Below are positions 16,158-23,962 of a stretch of DNA of 64,000 nucleotides, piece by piece. The position numbers and the translations under genes are program-made. The notes beneath the pieces were generated by a model, which was not told the DNA's origin, searched no databases, and saw nothing but the letters and a program-made list of their open reading frames with translations. This stretch comes from Dactylosporangium sucinum (GTDB lineage: Bacteria; Actinomycetota; Actinomycetes; Mycobacteriales; Micromonosporaceae): positions 62,001 to 126,000 of the forward strand of contig NZ_BMPI01000030.1 in the NCBI RefSeq assembly GCF_014647515.1. Reading direction: 5' to 3'. Every line of letters starts with the position of its first letter. Positions within the stretch are counted from its first letter, which is position 1.

Positions 16158-16606
16158 CGCCGGCCGGTGGCCGTGCTGGTGCCCCACACGGCCCGCGCGC
16201 CGGACTCGCCGACCCGCACGACCTGGACCAGGTTGGCCAGCGCGACGACGACGGCGAGGGCCGCGACCGTCCTGCGCAGCACCGCGCGGGACGACGTGCG
16301 GTTCGTCCACACCACGGCCACCGCGGCGGCGAGCAGCGGCAGCGCGAAGAGGATGAGGCTGTCGCCGAGCTCCTCGTGGTCGTGCGGCACGCCGACGCGT
16401 CCCGCCAGCTGGTCGCCGGTGCTCGTGGCGATCGGGATCGCCGCGGCGGCCAGCGCGGCCAGGCCGATGACGACCGGCCCGAATCGGGCGCGCCAGGCCG
16501 GGCGGACCGCGATCGCGATCACGCCGACGGTGGCCAGCGGCAGCAGGACGACCACGGCGTGCACCACGAGCGGGTGCAGCGGCAGGCCGTTGACGGTGTC
16601 GGGCAC
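16154..16606 (-). CDS. DUF2231-type four-helix membrane protein
   Basis: 150 residues. It starts with the family signature FNGLPLHPLVVHAVVVLLPL-like block (here NGLPLHPLVVHAVVVLLP), followed by three more hydrophobic helices (about 40-62, 85-103, 112-130). A short loop DHEELGDSLILF sits between helices 2 and 3. DUF2231 proteins are predicted haem- or redox-linked membrane proteins, but their activity is unproven. Its start is divergent from the response-regulator gene at 16698. Confidence 0.85.
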   Translation of the reverse strand: MPDTVNGLPLHPLVVHAVVVLLPLATVGVIAIAVRPAWRARFGPVVIGLAALAAAAIPIATSTGDQLAGRVGVPHDHEELGDSLILFALPLLAAAVAVVWTNRTSSRAVLRRTVAALAVVVALANLVQVVRVGESGARAVWGTSTATGRR

Positions 16607-16697
16607 GGACGACTCCTCCTCGTCTGACGGGTGTCGTCGTCACTGTGCCGCCTGGTTCTTGGAGCATTCTTAGACGTGCGCGTGGCAGGCTTGGGCC

Positions 16698-17372
16698 GTG
16701 GTCAACCAGCCCGCGCCGCCCAGGGTGCTGCTCGTCGAGGACGACCATCGCCTCGCCGGTGTGCTGGGGGAGCTGCTGGCCGACGAGGGCTACCTGGTCG
16801 ACCTGGCCCGCGACGGGCAGCAGGGACTGCACCTCGGGCTGTCCCGCTCGTACGACGTCCTCGTGCTCGACCGGCGGCTGCCGGCGATCGAGGGACTCGA
16901 CCTGCTGCGCCGCCTGCGCGGCCGCGGGGTCACCACGGCAGCGCTCGTGCTCACCGCCCGCGGCACGGTCGCCGACCGGGTCGAGGGGCTCGACGCCGGC
17001 GCCGAGGACTACCTGACCAAGCCGTTCGACGCCGAGGAGCTGCTGGCCCGGCTGCGCGCGCTGCGCCGCCGGCACCGGGAACGGGCCGACCTGCTGCCGG
17101 TCGGCCACCGGTGGCTCGACGTCGCCACCCGGCAGGTCCGCGACCAGTCGGGTGCCGCGGTGGCGCTGTCCGACCGGGAATGCGCCCTGCTGCAGGCGCT
17201 GGCGGCCCGGCCGCACCAGGTCTTCAGCCGCAACGACCTGCGCACCCTCGTGTTCGACGCCGCCGAGCATCCGGGCGTCGTCGACACCTACGTGCACTAC
17301 CTGCGCCGCAAGCTGGGCCGACCGGTGATCCGGACGGTCCGCGGGCTCGGCTACCAGATCGGTACCACGTGA
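16698..17372 (+). CDS. OmpR-family response regulator
   Basis: 224 residues from GTG 16698. The receiver domain has acidic pocket residues in LLVEDDHRL, phosphoacceptor Asp58 (VLVLDRRLP) and Lys in DYLTKPFD. The winged-helix output domain spans about 130-222 (LSDRECALLQALAARPHQVFSRNDL, VDTYVHYLRRKLG, TVRGLGYQI). Its stop overlaps the GTG of the histidine kinase gene (GTGA), so the two are translationally coupled and form one two-component system. The signal is unknown. Confidence 0.93.
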   Translation: MVNQPAPPRVLLVEDDHRLAGVLGELLADEGYLVDLARDGQQGLHLGLSRSYDVLVLDRRLPAIEGLDLLRRLRGRGVTTAALVLTARGTVADRVEGLDAGAEDYLTKPFDAEELLARLRALRRRHRERADLLPVGHRWLDVATRQVRDQSGAAVALSDRECALLQALAARPHQVFSRNDLRTLVFDAAEHPGVVDTYVHYLRRKLGRPVIRTVRGLGYQIGTT

Positions 17373-18586
17373 CGGCCGACCCCGAGGCGCGCCTGCTGCG
17401 ACGCGCGACCACGGTGATCGCCGTGCAGGTCGCCGCCGCCGTCGCCGCCACCGTCGTGCTGGTCAGCGTGCTGGCGTTCTCGCTGACCATCCGCGCCGAG
17501 CACCTGGCCGAGGAGCGCACCGTGCGCGCGGTGACGCTCGCCGCCGGCCCGGACCTGGTCGCCGCCGACGGGGTCGTGCTCCTGCGCCGCACGGCCGACG
17601 GCGCCGTCGAGGCGAGCACCGGCGCGCCGCCCGCCATGGCGCGGATCGACCTCATGCGCCTGCGGGCCGGGCGCGGCAACGCCAGCGTCGGGGACCGGCA
17701 CTTCGAGGCGTACGCGGTGGACCGCGCCGACGGCAGCCGCACGGTCGGCCTGCTCGACGTCACCGCCCGCGAGGAGTCCGGCGAGCGCCTCGTCCGGTCG
17801 GTGCTGATCGCCGGGCTCACCGGGATCGCCGCGGCCGCCTCGCTCGGCGCCGTCCTCGGCCGGCGCGCGGTACGCCCGCTGGCCCGTGCCCTGGCACTGC
17901 AGCGGCGCTTCGTGGCCGACGCCAGCCACGAGCTGCGCACGCCGCTGGCCGTGCTGCACACGCGGGCCGAACTGCTGCAGCGCCGGCTCGACCGCGCCAC
18001 CGGCGACGAGCGGCTGCGCACCGGCGCGGCCGAGCTGGTGGCCGACACCCGGATCCTCGGCGAGGTGGTCGAGGACCTGCTGCTGTCCGCGGAGTTGTCG
18101 CACCGGCCGGCCCACGGCGTGCCGGTCGACGCCGGTGGCCTGGCCAGGGAGGTCGTCGCGTCGGTCGAGCCCTACGCCGCCGCGCAGCACGTCACGCTCC
18201 GCGCCGAGATCGGCCCGGGCCCGCTGGTGGTGACGGGGATACGCTCGTCGCTGCGCCGGGCGCTGGCGGCGCTGGTCGACAACGCCCTCGGCCACGTCTC
18301 CGCGGGCGGCACCGTGACGGTGGCCGTCGGCGGGGAGGACGGCCGCGTCTGCCTCGCGGTCGTCGACGACGGCGCCGGGCTCGACCCGGCCCGCGCCGAG
18401 CAGCTGCTGGCCCGCTTCGCGCGCGGCGACCAGGCCGCCGACCGGCCGGGCCGTCGCTTCGGCCTCGGGCTGGCCCTGGTCCAGGAGGTGCTGCAGGCGC
18501 ACGGCGGCGACCTGCGGATCGAGGGCAGCCCCGGCGACGGCGCCCGGTTCACCATGGTCCTCCCGGCCGGCGCCGCCACCGGCTAG
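17369..18586 (+). CDS. Sensor histidine kinase
   Basis: 405 residues from the GTG overlapping the response-regulator stop. Two transmembrane helices (about 14-40 and 144-164) flank an extracellular sensor segment of about 100 residues. HisKA contains FVADASHELRTPLAVL with phospho-His187, and the ATPase domain has the N box DNALGHVSAGG, VVDDGAGLDP and FGLGLALVQEVLQAHGG. No HAMP domain is obvious. It phosphorylates the OmpR-type partner encoded just upstream. Confidence 0.93.
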   Translation: MTADPEARLLRRATTVIAVQVAAAVAATVVLVSVLAFSLTIRAEHLAEERTVRAVTLAAGPDLVAADGVVLLRRTADGAVEASTGAPPAMARIDLMRLRAGRGNASVGDRHFEAYAVDRADGSRTVGLLDVTAREESGERLVRSVLIAGLTGIAAAASLGAVLGRRAVRPLARALALQRRFVADASHELRTPLAVLHTRAELLQRRLDRATGDERLRTGAAELVADTRILGEVVEDLLLSAELSHRPAHGVPVDAGGLAREVVASVEPYAAAQHVTLRAEIGPGPLVVTGIRSSLRRALAALVDNALGHVSAGGTVTVAVGGEDGRVCLAVVDDGAGLDPARAEQLLARFARGDQAADRPGRRFGLGLALVQEVLQAHGGDLRIEGSPGDGARFTMVLPAGAATG

Positions 18587-18688
18587 GCGCGGGTACGGCC
18601 GGAGAAGAGGCCGGCGCGCTTGCCCTGCGCCGGCTGCCGATTTGCCGCGGGCAGTTGCGGGCGCTGCGGCCCGCGTAACGTACCGGCC

Positions 18689-19291
18689 ATGGCATTGCGA
18701 CCCGACGAGTTCTACGACCACGCCCTGGCCGCCGCCGACGAGGAACGCCGCCTGCCGCTCGCGCGGATGACGGGCTGGGACATCAGCCCGTTCGAGCCCG
18801 AGGGGCTGCGCGTCGCCCCGCTGCGGCCCCCGGTGCTGCCCGAGCCGCCCCGGCACGGCGAGGACCCAGCGGACTGCAACTCGTGCCGCCGCCGCGACGA
18901 GGGCATCTGGCTCGACGACCGGTGGCGGCTGACGCGCGTGCCGGAGGCCGGCCTGCCCCTGGTCCTGATGCTGCATCCGCGTGACCACCACGACCTGGCC
19001 GACCTGCCGGACCCGCTCGCCGCGGAGCTGGGCGTGCTGACCGTGCACATCGCCCGCCACATGCAGGCCCTGCCGCACATCACGCGGGCCCACGTCTACC
19101 GCGTCGGCGACGGCGGCGCCCACCTGCACGTCTGGTTCTGCGCCCGGCCCGAGGGCCAGGCCCAGCTGTACGGCTCGTGGATGGTGATCTGGGACGACCT
19201 GCTCCCGGAGTACCCCGAGAACGTGGCCGACGCCGACGCGGCGACCGTCGCCGGGGCCCTGGCCGCCTCGTACGGCGGGCGCGTGGCATGA
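18689..19291 (+). CDS. HIT-superfamily-like protein
   Basis: 200 residues from ATG 18689. The C-terminal half carries AHLHVWFCARP, an HxHxW form of the histidine triad, preceded by LMLHPRDHHDLADLPDPLAAELG and HITRAHVYRVGDGG, as in HIT-like hydrolases/transferases. A CNSCRRRDEG motif may bind zinc near the N-terminus. The third triad position is aromatic rather than His, so nucleotide hydrolysis is not certain. TAACGT lies 7 bases before the ATG, so the message may be leaderless. The stop overlaps the GNAT start (ATGA). Confidence 0.7.
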   Translation: MALRPDEFYDHALAAADEERRLPLARMTGWDISPFEPEGLRVAPLRPPVLPEPPRHGEDPADCNSCRRRDEGIWLDDRWRLTRVPEAGLPLVLMLHPRDHHDLADLPDPLAAELGVLTVHIARHMQALPHITRAHVYRVGDGGAHLHVWFCARPEGQAQLYGSWMVIWDDLLPEYPENVADADAATVAGALAASYGGRVA

Positions 19292-19884
19292 CCCCGCCCC
19301 GTGGCGACGGTGCCGGCCCGAGCATCTCGGTGGTGGCGGCCGACGCCGAACGGTGGGACGACCTCCAGGCCGTGTTCGGGCCGCGGGGCGAGCCGGTCCG
19401 CTGCCAGTGCCAGTATTTCAAGTGCGACAACGCCGCCTGGCGCGGCACCGGCCCGCAGGAGCGGCGGGAGGCGCTGCGGGCCGATCCGGCCGGGCTGCTG
19501 GCGTACCTCGACGGCGAGCCGGTCGGCTGGTGCGCGCTCGACCGGCGGACCGCCTACCCGCGGCTGCGGACCAGCCGGGTCGTGTGGTCCGGCCGCGCCG
19601 AGGACCGCGGCGACGACGAGGTCTGGTGCGTCACCTGCTTCGTCACGCGGGTCGGCCACCGCCGCCGCGGGGTCAGCCACGCCCTCGCCCGCGCCGCCGT
19701 CGAGCACGCCCGCGCGCGGGGCGCGTCGGCGGTCGAGGGGTATCCGATCGTCGTCGGGCCCGGCGAGCGGGTCGCGACCGGCGACCTCTACGTCGGCACG
19801 AGCGGCGTGTTCACGGCGGCCGGGTTCACCGAGGTCAGCCGCCCCACGCCGCGCCGGGCGGTGATGCGCGTCGAGCTGCGGTAG
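19288..19884 (+). CDS. GNAT family N-acetyltransferase
   Basis: 198 residues, translationally coupled to the HIT-like gene through ATGA. The acetyl-CoA loop is present as CFVTRVGHRRRGVSHALARAAVEHAR (about residues 112-137), preceded by the beta-4 strand DDEVWCV. The N-terminal RCQCQYFKCDNAAW is typical of a GNAT subgroup with a Cys-rich entry loop. The acceptor is unknown; the ending VSRPTPRRAVMRVEL is the usual GNAT C-terminal strand. Confidence 0.88.
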   Translation: MTPPRGDGAGPSISVVAADAERWDDLQAVFGPRGEPVRCQCQYFKCDNAAWRGTGPQERREALRADPAGLLAYLDGEPVGWCALDRRTAYPRLRTSRVVWSGRAEDRGDDEVWCVTCFVTRVGHRRRGVSHALARAAVEHARARGASAVEGYPIVVGPGERVATGDLYVGTSGVFTAAGFTEVSRPTPRRAVMRVELR

Positions 19885-20008
19885 GGGCAGCACCACGGCG
19901 TGCACCCCGCACTTCACCACGTTCGACCCGGACGAGCGCGCCATCGGCCGTGCGCGCGATGACGGGCTGGCTGCTCAGCCGCTGCGCCGGCCGCTGGCGT
20001 CCGCCGCC

Positions 20009-20046
20009 GTCGGGGCGACATTCGCCCCGACGGGCGGCGAATGTCG
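20009..20046 (+). promoter_or_regulatory. Two mutually exclusive hairpins upstream of the Cys4 gene
   Basis: Hairpin A pairs GTCGGGGCGA (20009-20018) with TCGCCCCGAC (20022-20031), 10 bp with a 3-nt loop. Hairpin B pairs CGACATTCGCC (20016-20026) with GGCGAATGTCG (20036-20046), 11 bp with a 9-nt loop. They share bases 20016-20031 and cannot form together. Their location, 90 bp before ATG 20136, allows an attenuator or a pair of overlapping protein sites. Confidence 0.55.
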
Positions 20047-20135
20047 TCAAATCGTCATATTCTTGCGGAACGGCTTTCATGACCCGGAGTGAAGCTGGTG
20101 GGGGCGGCTGAACCGGACGGTGCGGAGGGATGAAC

Positions 20136-20348
20136 ATGACGGCACTGCACCTGGCGGACGGCACGGACTTCGACCTGGTCTGCGACGGTTGCGGCCTGGT
20201 GGTCGAGCACCTGGGCGCCAACCTGCACAGCTGGGACCTCGCCTGGAGCCTCTTCCGCCGGCACGGATGGATCGGCGACCGCTCCGCCGGCGGCCCGCAC
20301 GGCTGCCCCCGCTGCACCGCGCAGGCGGCGGCCACCGGCAATCACTGA
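20136..20348 (+). CDS. Cys4 zinc-ribbon-like small protein (paralog of the STAS-fusion N-domain)
   Basis: 70 residues from ATG 20136, preferred over 20130 because GGAGG (20124-20128) is then 7 bases away. Cys16, Cys19, Cys57 and Cys60 form two CxxC pairs around SWDLAWSLFRRHGWIG. The neighbouring minus-strand protein has the same Cys positions and the same DGT, AWSLF, GW-x-G and GPH motifs in its first 61 residues, so the two are paralogs. The family is not one I can name. The stop overlaps the convergent paralog by 7 bp. Confidence 0.75.
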   Translation: MTALHLADGTDFDLVCDGCGLVVEHLGANLHSWDLAWSLFRRHGWIGDRSAGGPHGCPRCTAQAAATGNH

Positions 20349-20947
20349 CGGTTGCCCGGCGGCGCGGCCGTCAGCCACGCGAGGGCCGCGGGCACATCGG
20401 GGAAGTTCGGCAGCAGATCCTCGACCGACAGCATCCGCAGCGCGGCGGTGACCCGCTCCGCGCCGCCGGCCAGGCAGATCCGCCGGCCGTGCCGGGCCGC
20501 GTTCTCGTGCGCGGCGACGAGGACGGCCAGCAGGGCCGAGTCCACCGCGGCCAGCCGGCTCAGGTCGAACACGACGTGCCGGGTCGGCCGGATGTCCTCG
20601 GCCAGCAGGTCGTGGAGCCGGGCGTGGGTCGCCGGCTGCAGCGTGCCCGGCAGTTCGACGACGGTGACGCCGTCCAGCTCGCGCCAGGTCACCGGCTGCG
20701 GCCCGCGGCCCGGCGGGGTGGCCCGCCCGAACGACGCCTCGACCATGCCCAGGCTGCGCGGTGTGGCGCAGCGCCCGCAGGCGTGCGGGCCGGTCGGTCG
20801 CTGCGCGCCGCGCCAGCCGTCCTCGACGAACAGGCTCCACGCGACCTGCCACGTGCCCATCGCCGGCGCCAGATTGGCGACCAGCTGGCCGCAGGTGTCG
20901 CAGGCGAGGCTGAAGTTCGTGCCGTCCCGGCTCAGCAGCGCGGTCAT
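20342..20947 (-). CDS. Cys4 zinc-ribbon-like domain fused to a STAS (anti-sigma antagonist) domain
   Basis: 201 residues. Residues 1-61 repeat the Cys4 module of the convergent gene (Cys16, 19, 57, 60 at identical positions). Residues 85-195 are a STAS domain: GVTVVELPGTLQ, HVVFDLSRLAAVDSALLAVLVAAHENA with the phosphorylatable-type Ser137, and RICLAGGAERVTAALRMLSVEDLLP. STAS proteins of this kind release sigma factors from anti-sigma kinases. A HATPase-type protein is encoded 600 bp away on the same strand, so a partner-switch pair is plausible. The Cys4 module could add a redox or metal input. Confidence 0.8.
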   Translation of the reverse strand: MTALLSRDGTNFSLACDTCGQLVANLAPAMGTWQVAWSLFVEDGWRGAQRPTGPHACGRCATPRSLGMVEASFGRATPPGRGPQPVTWRELDGVTVVELPGTLQPATHARLHDLLAEDIRPTRHVVFDLSRLAAVDSALLAVLVAAHENAARHGRRICLAGGAERVTAALRMLSVEDLLPNFPDVPAALAWLTAAPPGNRQ

Positions 20948-21047
20948 GCGGCTCCTCCCTCATCGGGTGCATTTGCCACCTTCCGAGGTGCATGTCGCCG
21001 AACTTCCGCAATCGCATGACAGTCGTATGACGTTTCTCCGGCCACGC

Positions 21048-21287
21048 TCAACCGTGGCCGGCGCTCACGCGCGACCAGTCGAGGCCGGCCGGATCGGTGC
21101 CGGACAGGTGACGGGCGGCGTTGACCAGCCCGACGTGGCTGGCCCGCTCGTCGCCGAGCAGCGCCGCGAAGCGGCCGGGTGCGTCGAACCGCGGCAGGCA
21201 CACCCAGTCGATCGACCCGTCCCGGCCGACCAACGCCGCCGTCTGCAGGTCACCCAGCAGTCCGTAGTCCTCGATCCGCAGCGCCAC
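21048..21287 (-). pseudogene. N-terminal fragment of a GH15 glucoamylase/trehalase-like gene
   Basis: 79 residues from a GTG behind GAGGAGG. The first 50 residues (ALRIEDYGLLGDLQTAALVGR, DGSIDWVCLPRFDAPGRFAALLGDE) are the highly conserved opening of the 600-residue GH15 glucoamylase/trehalase family. After that the sequence (RASHVGLVNAARHLSGTDPAG) is unrelated and ends at 21048-21050. The (alpha/alpha)6 catalytic barrel is absent, so this is a truncated remnant. Confidence 0.8.
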
Positions 21288-21548
21288 CGCGGGCCTCCTC
21301 GCCTCGGCGGCGCCGGGCGAGGGCCACCGCGGCCGCCGTGGGCGCCGCGGTCGGCGTGCTCGTCGCGCGGCCGGTACAGGTTCGCGCCGAAGCGGGGGCC
21401 GCGCCCGCCGGTGAACTGGCCCGCCACGCCCTTGCGCCCGAGGTACCAGTCCAGAACCACGCCACGGTGCTCGCCCCCGGTCACCGGCGTCCCGGACATC
21501 GGCCGGATCAGCGCCGGCGGGATGCCCGGTGGCGAGGACGCCGCTGCG
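21288..21548 (-). other. Spacer with an unassigned short open frame
   Basis: A minus-strand frame from ATG 21499 gives MSGTPVTGGEHRGVVLDWYL and continues for about 60 codons with coding-like third-position G/C, then runs out of character inside the GH15 fragment. No family is recognised. It may be another gene remnant next to the GH15 fragment. Confidence 0.35.
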
Positions 21549-22490
21549 TCACGGCTCGCGCTGCACGAGCCGGACGGTGAAGCCCTCCGGCGACCGGTGG
21601 AGGCTCACGTGGCTGCACGTCTGGTGCGCGATCCACAGCCCGAAACCGGCCGAGGCGTCGCCGGCCGCCGGCAGCAGCCCGGCGTAGGGGTACGCCGGCC
21701 CGGGCCCGCCGTCGGTGACCGTGACGACCGCGCGCCCCGGCCCGGCCCACACCCGCATCCGCACCGGCGGCCGCCCGTGCATGCCGGCGTTCGTGACGAT
21801 CTCGCTGACCGCGAGGGCGAGGTCCTCCCGCCTGGCGGCGTCGAGCTCGGCCGCGCGGACCGCCTCCCGCGCCTCGGCCGACGTCGGGCCGGCCAGGTCC
21901 ACGACCGGCGGCCCCTGCTGGATCGGGTCGGCCACGAGCGGCCGGTTCTCGAGCAGGAACAGCTCCGGTTCGGTGTACTGCGGGTTCGGCTCGTGCCGGC
22001 CGTGCGGCCGGGCGGTGCGCGGGTGCGTCCGGTCGACGTCGGCCAGCACCGCGACCGGCGTGGTGCGCTCGTCGTAGGCGCACATGCTCCACAGCGGAAA
22101 CTCGTCGTAGGCGTGGTTGATCGCCGACTCGTACCGCGCCCACCAGTCCCAGGTCGCGCCGAGCGCCTCGGCGGGCAGCTCGCCGACGATGCGGATCTGC
22201 CCGGCGCCGGCGGCGACGTGCCCGGCCAGCAGCTGCCGGTACGCACGGATGGCGCCGGCCGGCCGGGCGTACACCTCGCCGCCGGTCAGGAACTCGACCG
22301 GGCAGCCGGCCGGCAGTGCCGCGCGCACCAGCCCGGCATTGCGCTCGCCGAACGCGACCATGGTCGGCTCGCCCGCGTCGACCCCGCCGAGCAGGAACGG
22401 CACCACGACCGCGAGCAGGTGCTCGTCGGAGTCGTAGCGGATCGCCTCGTGGAAGTATCCGGTGTGGCCGGCCGCCGCGCCCGTCCTCAT
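21549..22490 (-). CDS. MEDS-sensor / HATPase anti-sigma-type regulator
   Basis: 313 residues. The N-terminal half (about 10-165) looks like a MEDS (DcmR-type sensory) domain: HEAIRYDSDEHLLAVVVPFLLGGVDAGEPTMVAF and later WDWWARYESAINHAYDEFPLWSMCAYD. The C-terminal half has an RsbW-like ATPase domain with N box LALAVSEIVTNAGMHG, G1 DGGPGPAY and G2 GFGLWIAHQTCSHV. There is no phospho-His domain, so it should act as an anti-sigma kinase rather than a two-component sensor. The STAS protein at 20342-20947 is the likely antagonist partner. Confidence 0.85.
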   Translation of the reverse strand: MRTGAAAGHTGYFHEAIRYDSDEHLLAVVVPFLLGGVDAGEPTMVAFGERNAGLVRAALPAGCPVEFLTGGEVYARPAGAIRAYRQLLAGHVAAGAGQIRIVGELPAEALGATWDWWARYESAINHAYDEFPLWSMCAYDERTTPVAVLADVDRTHPRTARPHGRHEPNPQYTEPELFLLENRPLVADPIQQGPPVVDLAGPTSAEAREAVRAAELDAARREDLALAVSEIVTNAGMHGRPPVRMRVWAGPGRAVVTVTDGGPGPAYPYAGLLPAAGDASAGFGLWIAHQTCSHVSLHRSPEGFTVRLVQREP

Positions 22491-22663
22491 CGGCCCACGT
22501 TCCCCATGGCAGGGAGGGTAGCCCGCCGCGCAGGTCGCTGCCGGGTTGCCAGCGGCGTTGGCCAGCAATGCCGGTCCGGCTGACCGGGAACGATCCGGTC
22601 GGTACTGGAAGAAAGGTGCATCATCGACTATGATGAGAGGTTAGGCGTCCTACGGTTGGCAGC

Positions 22664-23044
22664 ATGAACGACCGAGTCAGCGCCTTCTTTGACGCGTTCC
22701 GCGTCGCCAGTGACACCCTCGACACCGAAACCCTGGCCGGCTGCTTCGCCGACGCCTTCCTGACCGCCGACCCCGCCGGCGCCCGCCCGGTCACCCGCGA
22801 CCTGTTCCTGCAAGCCCTGCCGCGGCGTGCCCAGATGTTCGCGGACGCCGGCGTCGGCCGCGCCGCCCTGACCGACCTGCGCGTGCAGGCCCTCGACGAC
22901 CACTACCGGCTGGTGCGCACCGAGTGGTCGGCCCCGCGCACCGACGGCGGCGACCCGGTGCTGCTGTCGTCGTCGTTCCTGCTGCACGACGACGGCGAGG
23001 CGATGCGCATCGTGCTGTACCTCAACCACCAGGGCCTGACGTGA
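22664..23044 (+). CDS. SnoaL/NTF2-like small protein
   Basis: 126 residues. The sequence has the cone-shaped NTF2 pattern: VSAFFDAFRVASDTLDTETLAGCFADAFLTADPAG for the first helices, then alternating strands RAALTDLRVQALDDHYRLVRTEWSA and VLLSSSFLLHDDGEAMRIVLYL. No catalytic residues can be assigned. Upstream, a TATGAT -10-like hexamer at 22629-22634 is embedded in the dyad CATCAT-N5-ATGATG (22619-22635), so a repressor may overlap the promoter. Confidence 0.7.
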   Translation: MNDRVSAFFDAFRVASDTLDTETLAGCFADAFLTADPAGARPVTRDLFLQALPRRAQMFADAGVGRAALTDLRVQALDDHYRLVRTEWSAPRTDGGDPVLLSSSFLLHDDGEAMRIVLYLNHQGLT

Positions 23045-23068
23045 GGTACGACACGATGTTGCCGCTGC

Positions 23069-23236
23069 TCAGCCCGCGGTCAGGCAGAACGGGTGCCCGG
23101 CCGGGTCGGTGAGCACCAGCCAACCGCCGCCGTCGCCGGGCTGGAAGGCGGGCCGGCTCGCACCGGACGCCATCAGCTCGGCGGCGGCCGCCTCCACGTC
23201 GGCGACCTTGAGGTCGAGGTGGGCCGTCTCCCGGCG
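23069..23236 (-). pseudogene. C-terminal fragment of a VOC/glyoxalase gene
   Basis: 56 codons without a start. The reading HLDLKVADVEAAAAELMASG, then GDGGWLVLTDPAGHPFCLT, is the second half of a VOC-fold protein and ends at the stop 23069-23071. An in-frame TGA at 23237-23239 and unrelated repeat-bearing DNA replace the 5' half. It is a truncated remnant, distinct from the frameshifted VOC gene at 9.6-10.0 kb. Confidence 0.75.
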
Positions 23237-23280
23237 TCAGCGTCCCGCGACGCGTGGGACCGCGCCCGCCTGCACGCCCG

Positions 23281-23322
23281 CACCGGCACCGGCACCGGCA
23301 CCGGCACCGGCATCGGCATCGG
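23281..23322. repeat. CACCGG hexamer microsatellite (7 units)
   Basis: Five CACCGG units followed by two CATCGG units in direct succession, ending 8 bp before the operator of the HTH-ABC operon. Slippage would change the spacing upstream of that promoter. Confidence 0.85.
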
Positions 23323-23330
23323 CGTGTTTC

Positions 23331-23356
23331 ATTATCATTCTCGATAGTGATAATAT
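23331..23356 (+). promoter_or_regulatory. Operator/promoter of the HTH-ABC operon, leaderless
   Basis: ATTATCA (23331-23337) and TGATAAT (23348-23354) form a perfect dyad with 10-bp spacing in a strikingly AT-rich island. The -10 box TAATAT (23351-23356) overlaps the right arm and lies 6 bases before ATG 23363, so transcription would start at or next to the start codon. Repression by the first gene product is the simplest reading. Confidence 0.7.
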
Positions 23357-23362
23357 TGCCCC

Positions 23363-23962
23363 ATGGAGATGTCGAGGGAGCGCTGGGCCGAGCTGGCGCT
23401 GCACCCGGTGCGGATCCGGATCCTGCGGGCGGTCGCGGGCGCCCGGCTGACCACGCACGACCTGGTCGAGCTGCTGCCCGACATCCCGCAGGCCACCATG
23501 TATCGGCACCTGGCGACGCTGGTCAAGAGCGGGCTGCTCGACGTGGTCAAGGAGCGCAAGGTACGCGGCGCCGTCGAGCGGGTATATGCGTTGCCCGCGC
23601 ACGGCGCGACGCTGGACGCGGCGGCCCTGGCCACGGCCACGCCGGAGGACCATGCGCGCTACTTCACGGCGTTCATGTCGAGTCTGTTGTCGGAGTTCTC
23701 CCGCTACCTCGCCCGGGAGCGGATCGACTTCGCCGCCGACGGTGTCGGATACCAGCAGCTCGTGCTGCACCTGACGGACGCCGAACTGGGCGAGTTCGCC
23801 GCCGGTTTCAACGCGCTGGTCGGGCCGTTGCTCCGCAACGAGCCAGGCGACGGGCGGATACCGCGACTGTTGGCGACCGTTCTGATGCCGGCCGACCGGC
23901 CGGCCGAGCAGCGGGCACCGGGGCCGGCGGACGACTCCGGCACGACGAAAGGGGATGACTGA
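23363..23962 (+). CDS. Helix-turn-helix (ArsR/PadR-like) transcriptional regulator
   Basis: 199 residues. The winged helix is in residues 5-75: ELALHPVRIRILRAVAGARLTTHDLVELLPDIPQATMYRHLATLVKSGLLDVV, typical of HTH_20/ArsR-like domains. The rest is helical (YFTAFMSSLLSEFSRYLARE), as in effector/dimer domains of that group. ATG 23363 is chosen because of the leaderless promoter; ATG 23369 is possible. It starts a four-gene operon with tightly overlapping genes ending in an ABC exporter, and probably represses it through the dyad at 23331-23354. Confidence 0.85.
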   Translation: MEMSRERWAELALHPVRIRILRAVAGARLTTHDLVELLPDIPQATMYRHLATLVKSGLLDVVKERKVRGAVERVYALPAHGATLDAAALATATPEDHARYFTAFMSSLLSEFSRYLARERIDFAADGVGYQQLVLHLTDAELGEFAAGFNALVGPLLRNEPGDGRIPRLLATVLMPADRPAEQRAPGPADDSGTTKGDD

